From PALSA-1006 sp964532405 (GTDB lineage Bacteria > Pseudomonadota > Gammaproteobacteria > Burkholderiales > Gallionellaceae), in the NCBI GenBank assembly GCA_964532405.1, contig CAZHIC010000020.1, positions 1-41,617 on the forward strand: a stretch of DNA of 41,617 nucleotides. The letters run 5' to 3'. Positions within the stretch are counted from its first letter, which is position 1. The number at the start of each line of letters is the position of its first letter. Positions 32,960 through 40,260 of the stretch are shown in pieces. The notes under the pieces are model-generated. The model was not told where the DNA came from, did not search any database, and worked only from the letters and a program-made list of their open reading frames with translations. The position numbers were made by a program, and so were the translations under genes.

Positions 32960-34168
32960 ATGCAAGACGAACAGAGACAAAAACATAACATGAAGCTGCT
33001 GGCGTTTATGCTGGCAATAGCTGTCGTCTCGATATTGCTGCAGTTTGTATTGACGAGTGACGCGTCGATACTTTTCAATATTGCCGAGCATCTCATCACG
33101 ATTGCGGTGGTCTATGCCTTTCTGATTTATATCGGCAAAGTCGAAGATAAAAATGAAAAAGTCGAGAAGCTTGCCGTATTGCCACACAGCGCCGTGGAAA
33201 ATGTGTTGGCGCAGACGCACACGCAATTCGCCACGCATTTTGCCGGGGCGAACGCCGACTTGAATCAAGTGCAAATGCTGCTCGGCGATGCGATTGGGAA
33301 ATTGCTGGACAGTTTTAGCGGCATGCAAACGCTCATCCAAAGCCAGAGTAACGTGGCGAATTCGACGGCGAGCGGGGGGCAAGGACAGCAAAGCGAAGGG
33401 CTGGAGAAATTCATTACCGAAACCGCAGAGATGCTCAGGGAGCTGGTGGGCAGTATCGTCAATAACAGCAAGGTCGCGATGGAGTTGGTGGACAAGATGG
33501 ATGCGGTGAGCCAGCAGGTGACGGCTATTCTGGATGTGCTGGGCGAGATCGACGGAATTTCCAAACAGACCAACCTGCTGGCGTTGAATGCCGCAATCGA
33601 GGCGGCGCGGGCGGGCGAGTCAGGACGCGGCTTTGCCGTAGTGGCGGACGAAGTCAGAAAGCTGTCGGGACGCTCCGAACAATTCAGCCGTCAGATCCGC
33701 GGCAATGTGACGGATGTGCGTGCGTCGATCGTCGATGCGGAAAAATCGATCAGCCAAATGGCCTCGTTGGACATGAATTTTGCCCTGGAATCCAAGAGCA
33801 AGATGGATCAGACGCTGGAGCACGTCAACCAGATGAATAAGAACATGGTGAAAGTGATCGAAGATCAGCGCAAGATTGCCGGTGAAGTGGAACAAGTGGT
33901 CGGACGCGCAGTCACCTCGCTGCAATTTCAGGACATGGTGGGGCAATTGATCCAGCACACCCACACGCGTATCAGCAGCATGGAAGCGGCTTGGCATCGC
34001 ATGGGCGATTGGGCTGGCGAGGCGCAGCAAGGGCAAGCGGCTTCGCTGGAACGTGTTTCGCAGATGCGTCAGGAAATAAGTGATATATTTGCCGAAGCAG
34101 AACGCTTGAGCGAGCGTTCTCCGGTGCGTCAGGACAAACTGGAGTCCAGCGACATCGACCTGTTTTAA
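32960..34168 (+). CDS. receptor-like signalling protein with CheZ-like DxxxQ motif
   Basis: This 402-residue protein has two close N-terminal membrane segments (about 13-32 and 41-58) with almost no periplasmic part, then a cytoplasmic MCP signalling hairpin (SKQTNLLALNAAIEAARAGE, FAVVADEVRKLSGRS). Beyond the tip the C-terminal region contains LQFQDMVGQLIQH (D325, Q329), like the catalytic FQDLTGQ of CheZ, and the protein ends SSDIDLF, reminiscent of the CheZ tail DDLLDSLGF. It may both talk to CheA and remove phosphate from a CheY; this is inference. A cheY gene follows 29 bases later. Confidence 0.85.
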   Translation: MQDEQRQKHNMKLLAFMLAIAVVSILLQFVLTSDASILFNIAEHLITIAVVYAFLIYIGKVEDKNEKVEKLAVLPHSAVENVLAQTHTQFATHFAGANADLNQVQMLLGDAIGKLLDSFSGMQTLIQSQSNVANSTASGGQGQQSEGLEKFITETAEMLRELVGSIVNNSKVAMELVDKMDAVSQQVTAILDVLGEIDGISKQTNLLALNAAIEAARAGESGRGFAVVADEVRKLSGRSEQFSRQIRGNVTDVRASIVDAEKSISQMASLDMNFALESKSKMDQTLEHVNQMNKNMVKVIEDQRKIAGEVEQVVGRAVTSLQFQDMVGQLIQHTHTRISSMEAAWHRMGDWAGEAQQGQAASLERVSQMRQEISDIFAEAERLSERSPVRQDKLESSDIDLF

Positions 34169-34197
34169 CCTAAAGATTATTCAACAGCGAGGGCATT

Positions 34198-34563
34198 ATG
34201 GCAAAAACAATATTGAGCGTGGATGACTCCAGCTCTATCCGGCAAATGGTGGCGTTCACGCTGAAAAGTGCGGGTTACGAAATTATCGAAGCGGTGGACG
34301 GGCAAGAAGGTCTGGACAAGGCCAAAATGAAAACGGTGGATATGGTGCTGACCGACCAGAACATGCCGCGTATGGATGGGCTAACGCTGATTAAAAATTT
34401 GCGCGCAATGCCCGCTTACAAGAGCGTGCCCATTTTGATGCTCACCACCGAATCGAGCGATGCCATGAAAGCGCAAGGCAAAGCCGCCGGGGCGACAGGC
34501 TGGATCGTCAAACCGTTTGATCCGGCAAAGTTGTTGGAAGTGGTAAAGAAAGTTATCGGATAA
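34198..34563 (+). CDS. cheY: chemotaxis response regulator CheY (second)
   Basis: The 121-residue single receiver has ILSVDDSSSIRQMV, phospho-acceptor D53 in VLTDQNMPRMDG, the Thr in MLTTESS and the Lys in WIVKPFDP. It belongs to the short CheY class usually linked to F7-type systems, unlike the E. coli-like CheY upstream. GAGGG precedes the ATG. It may be the partner, or a phosphate sink, for the second CheA. Confidence 0.94.
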   Translation: MAKTILSVDDSSSIRQMVAFTLKSAGYEIIEAVDGQEGLDKAKMKTVDMVLTDQNMPRMDGLTLIKNLRAMPAYKSVPILMLTTESSDAMKAQGKAAGATGWIVKPFDPAKLLEVVKKVIG

Positions 34564-34592
34564 TTCAATTTATTAGCACAAAGCCGCTCTGT

Positions 34593-34708
34593 CCCCTCTC
34601 CCGCTGGCGGGAGAGGGTTAGGGAGAGGGTAGTTGGCACAGCAACAAATTTAATTGCAGCGCACACACCCTCTCCCCCAGCCCCTCTCCCACGAGTGTGA
34701 GAGGGGAG
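34593..34708. repeat. family A repeat, copy 6
   Basis: Arms CCCCTCTCCCGCTGGCGGGA and CCCCTCTCCCACGAG to GTGAGAGGGGA (one right-arm position degenerate); the core has GGCACAGCAACAAA. It fills the gap between cheY and the second cheA. Confidence 0.85.
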
Positions 34709-34750
34709 CTAAGGCAGGGAGGGAACAAAATAAAAAGGTAACCCACTGCC

Positions 34751-36655
34751 ATGAGTTTCGATCTTAGTCAGTTTTACCAGGTTTTCTTTGAAGAAGCGGC
34801 AGAGCATCTGGCCAGCATGGAAAGTTTGCTCCTGGGCTTGGATGTAGCCGATCCCAGCATGGATGACTTGAATGCCATTTTCCGCGCAGCACACTCCATC
34901 AAAGGTGGCGCCGGAACTTTCGGCTTCACCGACATGACCGAGGTGACGCATGTCCTCGAAACCCTGCTCGACAAATTGCGCAAACAAGAGATGGCGTTGA
35001 CCAATGAAATGGTGAACGCCTTTCTGGAAGCGGGCGATGCCATCAACATGCAGTTGGCGGGACATCGCGATAACAGCGCAGTCGATGGGCAAGTCGTCAA
35101 AGATGCGCGCGCCAAGCTAGAGCGCCTTTCTTCCTCCGATCAATCGGTTGCCCCCGTTGTCCCCGCAGCAGTCGCCCCGGTCGCCGCGCCGACAGCGGAC
35201 TTGGGCTATGGTTTCTTTGACGATGAGCCGACACCCGCCAAGCAAGATACGGCAGAGGCCGAGAGCCAACAAGGTTATGGCTTCTTTGAAGAGACCCCGG
35301 TACAAAAAGTCGAGCGTGAAGACAAACGCGGCTATGGTTTCTTGCAGGAGCCCAACCCGGATACCAAGGCGGCTGAAGCCGATCTCGCTACCGAAAAAAT
35401 GGCGGCACAAGCGCCCGCTTTAGTGGCAGAGCAAGCGCACCCCACGCGCCGTTCGGCAGATAGAGCGCCCCCGCCCGCGGCCGCCGACTCCTCCATCCGC
35501 GTCAGCGTGGAAAAAGTCGATCAGCTCATCAATCTGGTGGGCGAGTTGGTCATCACCCAAGCCATGCTTTCACAATCGGCGTCGCTGCTCGACCCGGTGG
35601 TGGTGGAGCGCATCCAGAGCGGCCTGACCCAGTTGCAGCGCAACACGCGCGATATTCAAGAAGCGGTGATGGCGGTGCGCATGTTGCCGATCTCCTTCGT
35701 GTTCAGCCGCTTCCCGCGCGTGGTGCGCGACATGGCGGCCAAGCTGGGCAAGCAGATCGAACTCAAGACGCTGGGCGAAGGCACCGAGCTGGACAAAGGC
35801 CTGATCGAAAAAATCGCCGACCCGCTTACCCACTTAATCCGCAACAGCCTCGATCACGGCATCGAAATGCCGGACAAACGTGTCGCTGCGGGCAAATCGC
35901 CGACCGGAACCATCACCCTGAACGCTTTCCATCAGGGCGGCAACATCGTGATCGAAGTGGCCGACGATGGCGGCGGTCTCAGCCGCAAAAAAATTCTGGC
36001 GAAAGCCAAAGAGCGCGGCATGAACGTCGGCGACGACATGCCCGACAGCGCCGTATGGATGCTGATCTACGAAGCGGGCTTCTCTACGGCGGAAGTCGTC
36101 ACCGATGTCTCCGGGCGCGGTGTCGGCATGGACGTGGTGAAACGCAACATCGCCGAATTGGGCGGTCGCGTAGAAATGGATTCGGCGGAAGGTTTTGGTA
36201 CGCGCACCACGATTCGTTTGCCGCTAACCCTGGCGATATTGGATGGCTTATCGGTGTCGGTGGGCGGGCAGGTGTTCATCGCCCCGCTGGGTTCAATTGT
36301 GGAGTCGTTGCAGGTCAAGGCGGAAGATTTAAAATCGGTCAGCGGCGAAGGTCACTTGCTGCGCGTGCGCGGTGAGTACCTGCCGTTGGTGTCGGTGCAT
36401 GAAGTGTTCAAGATTGAAAATGCCATCACCGATTTTACCCAAGGCATTGTGGTCATCATCGAAGCCGAGGGCAAGAAAACGGCGTTGATGGTGGACGAAT
36501 TGCTCGGACAGCATCAAGTGGTGATCAAGAGTTTATCGTCTAACTTCCGCAAGGTACAGGGTATTTCCGGCGCGACGATTATGGGCGATGGAAAAGTGGC
36601 CTTGATTTTGGATGTTATGGCATTGGCGGCACAACACGCGTCTCGCAATAGCTAA
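34751..36655 (+). CDS. cheA: chemotaxis histidine kinase CheA (second)
   Basis: The 634-residue kinase has an HPt domain with H48 in FRAAHSIKGGAGTFGF, then a long linker with three copies of a GYGFF/GYGFL motif (LGYGFFDDEP, QGYGFFEETP, RGYGFLQEP) at spacings of about 25 residues. The dimerisation domain (VEKVDQLINLVGELVITQAM), ATPase (HLIRNSLDHGIE, VADDGGGL, SGRGVGMDVV) and CheW-like end follow. The GYGFF repeats stand where P2 normally binds CheY and may be docking sites. It lies next to the second cheY, the 36-heptad-type receptor and cheW. Confidence 0.95.
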   Translation: MSFDLSQFYQVFFEEAAEHLASMESLLLGLDVADPSMDDLNAIFRAAHSIKGGAGTFGFTDMTEVTHVLETLLDKLRKQEMALTNEMVNAFLEAGDAINMQLAGHRDNSAVDGQVVKDARAKLERLSSSDQSVAPVVPAAVAPVAAPTADLGYGFFDDEPTPAKQDTAEAESQQGYGFFEETPVQKVEREDKRGYGFLQEPNPDTKAAEADLATEKMAAQAPALVAEQAHPTRRSADRAPPPAAADSSIRVSVEKVDQLINLVGELVITQAMLSQSASLLDPVVVERIQSGLTQLQRNTRDIQEAVMAVRMLPISFVFSRFPRVVRDMAAKLGKQIELKTLGEGTELDKGLIEKIADPLTHLIRNSLDHGIEMPDKRVAAGKSPTGTITLNAFHQGGNIVIEVADDGGGLSRKKILAKAKERGMNVGDDMPDSAVWMLIYEAGFSTAEVVTDVSGRGVGMDVVKRNIAELGGRVEMDSAEGFGTRTTIRLPLTLAILDGLSVSVGGQVFIAPLGSIVESLQVKAEDLKSVSGEGHLLRVRGEYLPLVSVHEVFKIENAITDFTQGIVVIIEAEGKKTALMVDELLGQHQVVIKSLSSNFRKVQGISGATIMGDGKVALILDVMALAAQHASRNS

Positions 36656-36716
36656 TTTGTAATATTCGGACTCGTAGCATCTAAACGGTTTAATTTTTTA
36701 TTAAAGGAGAATGAAA

Positions 36717-38975
36717 ATGTCATTTGCAAACATGAAAATAGGCACCCGTTTGGCACTGGGCTTCGGCGCAGTGCTGTTACTGCTGGCGATCACCGTGGGT
36801 ATCGGCATCAAAGAGTTGAACAGCCTGAGCCATGACATTGACGACATCGTCAACGATAAATTCCCCAAGACGGTGCTGGCGAGCACCGTCACCGACAACA
36901 TCAACATCATCGCGCGAGCCACGCGCAACTTGCTCCTGTTTAAAGATAAAGAGGCGCAGGCCAAGGAACACGAGCGCATCCTAAATGCGCGCAAAACCAT
37001 CACCGAAAAGCTCGATAAACTCGCCTTGATGGTCAGGAGCGACGAGGGTAAAGGCATACTCAAAAATGTAGCGGAAGAGAGAGCCAAATACGTGGTCGTG
37101 CAGGAATCTTTCCTCAAGCTGATTGCTGACGGCAAGCAGGCAGAGGCCACCGACTATCTCATTACTGCGGTGCGTAAGCCGCAAGCCGATTATATGGCCA
37201 GCGTCGATAAACTGGTCGAATTTCAGGGCAAGTTGATGGAAGCGACAGGTAAAAAATCTGCCGACAATGTGGCGTTTGCCATTGTCGAGAGCATCATCCT
37301 CGTGCTGGTTGCGTTGCTGGTCGGCAGCGTGGTCGCCTTCATGCTGATGCGCTCTATCGGTCGCGGTTTGCGCCAGGCCATGGACGTGGCGGGCAAGATC
37401 GCTGCCGGAGATTTGACCAGCCAGATCACCATCACCAGCCAGGATGAAATCGGCAAGCTGCTCGAATCCATGAAGCAGATGCAGGACGCGATCAACGGTT
37501 TCGTGGCCGCGCAGGGCGTGATGGCGAAAAAGCATGCCGAAGGCTGGATCAGCGAGCGTATGGATGTATCGCGCTTCCCCGGCACCTACGGAAAAATGGC
37601 CAGTGAGCTTAACGAGCTGGTGTTTGCCCACATCGCCGTGAAGATGAAGGTCGTCGAAATCATCACGCAGTACGCCAAGGGCGACTTCGCGCGCGACATG
37701 GACAAGTTGCCGGGCGAGAAGGCCAAAATTACCGCCGCGATAGATGCGGTCAAAGCGGCCTTGCTCGATATTAGCAGTCAAATTAAAACGCTGGCTGAAG
37801 CGGGTGCGCAGGGCGACTTTAGCAAGCGCGGCGATGCCGACAAATTTGAATTCATGTTCCGCGACATGATGCGCGGCATGAACACGCTGATCTCCACCTG
37901 CGATGTCGGCTTCAACGACGTGGTGCGCGTGGCTGAAGCGTTGGCCGAGGCTGACCTGACCCAGAGCATCAGCAAAGACTATCCGGGCATGTTTGGTAAA
38001 ACCAAAGATGCCGTCAACACCACGGTAGACAACCTCAAAAAGCTCGTCGATGAAATCAAAGTCTCCGTGGACTCCATCGGCACCGCCTCCAAAGAAATCG
38101 CCAGCGGCAACGTTGACCTGTCGCAACGCACCGAAGAACAGGCCTCCAGCCTGGAAGAAACTGCCGCCAGCATGGAAGAGCTCACCGCCACCGTAAAGCA
38201 GAACGCCGAAAACGCCAAACAAGCCAACCAGCTCGCCCACAGCGCCAGCTCCGTGGCGCAAAAGGGCGGCGCCGTCGTGCAACAAGTGGTCGGCACCATG
38301 AGCTCCATCAACGAATCCTCGCGCAAGATCGTCGACATCATCAGCGTCATCGACGGCATCGCCTTCCAGACCAACATCCTCGCCTTGAATGCCGCCGTGG
38401 AAGCGGCCCGTGCGGGCGAACAAGGCCGCGGTTTCGCCGTGGTCGCCGCCGAAGTGCGCAACCTCGCGCAACGTTCCGCCGCCGCCGCCAAAGAGATCAA
38501 AACCCTCATCGGCGACTCCGTGGACAAAGTCGAAGTCGGCACCAAGCTGGTGGACGACGCGGGCAAGACCATGGAAGAAATCGTCAACGCCGTCAAACGC
38601 GTCACCGACATCATGAGCGAGATCAGCGCCGCCTCGGCAGAACAAAGCCAAGGCATCGAGCAGGTCAACCAGGCCATCACCCAGATGGACGAAGTGACCC
38701 AGCAGAACGCCGCTCTGGTGGAAGAAGCCGCCGCTGCTGCCGAATCGCTGGAAGAGGAAGCGCAAAGCCTCACGCGTTCCATAGGCGTGTTCAAGATGGA
38801 TGGGAATTCACAGCAGGCGCGTGCCGCAGCACCCTCTGCTTCACGCGCAGTTACCAAGCCTGCGCTCAGACATCCGTCAGCCCCGGCCAAAAAACCGGCT
38901 GCGCCCGTCGGAAAGCCCAGAGCCCTGCCCGCCAAGGCAGGCAAGCCTGAAGGTGAAGAGTGGGAAGAGTTTTAA
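36717..38975 (+). CDS. methyl-accepting chemotaxis protein with CheR-binding pentapeptide
   Basis: The 752-residue receptor has a membrane segment at about 10-30, a 4HB-type periplasmic domain and a second membrane segment (about 186-208). HAMP and further HAMP-like repeats follow (about 210-430, with AEALAEADLTQSISKDYPG), then a 36-heptad signalling domain (AFQTNILALNAAVEAARAGE). An Ala/Pro/Lys-rich linker ends in EWEEF, an xWxxF pentapeptide like the NWETF tether of E. coli Tar/Tsr for CheR and CheB. It is the only receptor here with that tether and differs from the four upstream receptors. ATG 36717 is better spaced from AAAGGAGA than the in-frame ATG 36711. Confidence 0.94.
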   Translation: MSFANMKIGTRLALGFGAVLLLLAITVGIGIKELNSLSHDIDDIVNDKFPKTVLASTVTDNINIIARATRNLLLFKDKEAQAKEHERILNARKTITEKLDKLALMVRSDEGKGILKNVAEERAKYVVVQESFLKLIADGKQAEATDYLITAVRKPQADYMASVDKLVEFQGKLMEATGKKSADNVAFAIVESIILVLVALLVGSVVAFMLMRSIGRGLRQAMDVAGKIAAGDLTSQITITSQDEIGKLLESMKQMQDAINGFVAAQGVMAKKHAEGWISERMDVSRFPGTYGKMASELNELVFAHIAVKMKVVEIITQYAKGDFARDMDKLPGEKAKITAAIDAVKAALLDISSQIKTLAEAGAQGDFSKRGDADKFEFMFRDMMRGMNTLISTCDVGFNDVVRVAEALAEADLTQSISKDYPGMFGKTKDAVNTTVDNLKKLVDEIKVSVDSIGTASKEIASGNVDLSQRTEEQASSLEETAASMEELTATVKQNAENAKQANQLAHSASSVAQKGGAVVQQVVGTMSSINESSRKIVDIISVIDGIAFQTNILALNAAVEAARAGEQGRGFAVVAAEVRNLAQRSAAAAKEIKTLIGDSVDKVEVGTKLVDDAGKTMEEIVNAVKRVTDIMSEISAASAEQSQGIEQVNQAITQMDEVTQQNAALVEEAAAAAESLEEEAQSLTRSIGVFKMDGNSQQARAAAPSASRAVTKPALRHPSAPAKKPAAPVGKPRALPAKAGKPEGEEWEEF

Positions 38976-38991
38976 TCACATCCTGAAACGT

Positions 38992-39028
38992 CCCCTCTCC
39001 CTGCAAGGGAGAGGGCTAGGGAGAGGGT
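38992..39028. repeat. family A repeat, copy 7, left arm
   Basis: CCCCTCTCCCTGCAAGGGAG followed by GGCTAGGGAGAGGGTA, the same left arm as copy 5. In other copies the right arm comes after 35-45 bases; here a 387-base gene intervenes and the right arm is at 39363-39403. Confidence 0.88.
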
Positions 39029-39029
39029 A

Positions 39030-39416
39030 ATGGGCGAAGAGAGGGCGTTAAATAATGCCAAGGCACTTCGCACCAACCAAACTGAAGCAGAGCAGCGGTT
39101 GTGGTATCACTTGCGAGCGCATCGTTTTATGGAACTGAAGTTTAAGCGGCAAAAACCTATGGGTCGCTACATTGTCGATTTTGTGTGTGTTGAGAGACGG
39201 CTGATTATTGAACTTGATGGCGGACAGCATGCCGAACAGGCGGAATACGATCAGTATCGAGATGCGTGGTTGAGGAGCCAAGGTTATGTGGTGCTGCGTT
39301 TTTGGAACAATGAAATCATGCAACAGTTAGAGGGTGTGTTGGAGCAGATACGCCGCACGCTTACCCTCTCCCCCAGCCCCTCTCCCGCAAGCGGGCGAGG
39401 GGAGCAGAACGGATGA
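39030..39416 (+). CDS. DUF559 nuclease-like protein encoded inside a family A repeat
   Basis: The 128-residue protein is of the DUF559 family, related to Vsr and other PD-(D/E)XK nucleases. Likely catalytic residues are D50 (GRYIVDF) and E61/D63 (LIIELDGGQH), and the late RFWNNEI motif is typical of the family. The start codon directly follows the left arm of the repeat, whose GGGAGAGG serves as ribosome binding site. Residues from about 112 on (LSPSPSPASGRGEQ) are encoded by the right arm, and the stop comes 11 bases after it. It interrupts the receptor-cheW series but keeps the same strand. Its nuclease role and any part in moving the repeats are inferences. Confidence 0.88.
   Translation: MGEERALNNAKALRTNQTEAEQRLWYHLRAHRFMELKFKRQKPMGRYIVDFVCVERRLIIELDGGQHAEQAEYDQYRDAWLRSQGYVVLRFWNNEIMQQLEGVLEQIRRTLTLSPSPSPASGRGEQNG
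39363..39403. repeat. family A repeat, copy 7, right arm
   Basis: ACCCTCTCCCCCAGCCCC to CCCGCAAGCGGGCGAGGGGA, a standard right arm, here translated as the C-terminus of the DUF559 protein. Confidence 0.88.
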
Positions 39417-39453
39417 ATTGGGAAAGATAACGCAAGAATTAAAGGAGATCAAC

Positions 39454-39945
39454 ATGGCAACTGAATCCAACACAGCAAGCACCAACACCGCAGCCGGAGG
39501 CGAGTTTCTGACCTTCACTCTCGGTGCCGAAGAGTACGGCATGGACATTCTCAAGGTGCAGGAGATACGCGGTTACGATGCGGTCACCGCCATCGCCAAC
39601 ACCCCGCCGTTCATCAAAGGCGTCATCAATCTGCGCGGTATCATCGTGCCGATTGTCGATCTGCGCATCAAGTTCAATCTCGGCAAAGTGGACTACGACC
39701 AGTTTACCGTGGTCATCATCCTCAACCTGGGCACGCGCGTCGTCGGCGTGGTGGTGGACAGCGTCTCCGATGTGCTGACCTTGGTGCACGAACAAATCAA
39801 GGCCGCACCGACGTTATCCACCTCGCTGGACACGCGCTACATCATGGGCTTGGGTACGGTGGATCAGCGCATGTTGATTCTGGTGGACATCGAGAAGCTG
39901 ATGAGCAGCAAAGATATGGAGTTGATGGAAGAGGCCGTGGCGTAG
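39454..39945 (+). CDS. cheW: chemotaxis coupling protein CheW
   Basis: CheW links receptors to CheA in the signalling array. The 163-residue protein has the normal fold with EYGMDILKVQEIRGY, GVINLRGIIVPIVDLR and VDSVSDVLTL. AAAGGAG is placed before ATG 39454; the longer open frame upstream runs through the repeat arm and is not used. It most likely serves the second CheA and the adjacent pentapeptide-bearing receptor. It is the last intact chemotaxis gene of the series. Confidence 0.95.
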   Translation: MATESNTASTNTAAGGEFLTFTLGAEEYGMDILKVQEIRGYDAVTAIANTPPFIKGVINLRGIIVPIVDLRIKFNLGKVDYDQFTVVIILNLGTRVVGVVVDSVSDVLTLVHEQIKAAPTLSTSLDTRYIMGLGTVDQRMLILVDIEKLMSSKDMELMEEAVA

Positions 39946-39949
39946 GTTT

Positions 39950-40158
39950 TGTACCCTCTCCCTTGCGGAGAGGGTAGAGGCATGGCGAAAAGCCGAACCC
40001 TCTGATAAAACGACTAGCCATTCGACTAAGGCAGCAAGCTGCCAAGTCGCTGGTTATCCCCCAGCCCCTCTCCCGAGAATACCCTCTCCTCAATCCTCTC
40101 CCGCAAGCGGGCGAGGAGGCGAACGAGAAAGGCTCTCTTTAATCCCTGCGGGCGAGGG
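39950..40158. repeat. family A repeat, copy 8, rearranged
   Basis: A degenerate cluster of A-type arms: ACCCTCTCCCTTGCGGAGAG, then a 100-base core with GGCAGC-AA-GCTGCC inside a longer stem. After that come two partial right arms (CCCCAGCCCCTCTCCCGAG and CCTCTCCCGCAAGCGGGCGA) and a last fragment GCGGGCGAGGGGAG. It looks like several insertions or unequal exchanges between cheW and hemB. Confidence 0.7.
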
Positions 40159-40190
40159 GAGTTCTAGAATTTTAGTGAGGAAAGAAAAAA

Positions 40191-40260
40191 ATAAAAAATA
40201 ATCAGCCAGTCACCAACGTGGAATATGTACTTAAAGAAACGGATTCCATCGTTTCCATCC
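40191..40260 (+). pseudogene. remnant 5' end of an Aer-like receptor gene
   Basis: Read from 40191, the frame gives IKNNQPVTNVEYVLKETDSI then VS, matching the start of the intact Aer-like receptor at 25025 (MRNNQPVSNIEYLLKDGVFI then VS). GAGG lies 10 bases upstream, and the codon at the start position is ATA instead of ATG. Similarity ends exactly where the hemB stop codon begins (40261), so the rest of the gene is gone. It is too short and non-initiating to be functional. Confidence 0.75.

Noticed and set aside
36981..38765. 594-codon open frame antisense to the pentapeptide receptor, and similar long antisense frames (for example 27344-28834)
   Set aside because: They mirror strongly biased coding sequence on the plus strand, give low-complexity His/Gly/Ala-rich products, and lack start signals. 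They are shadows of real genes.
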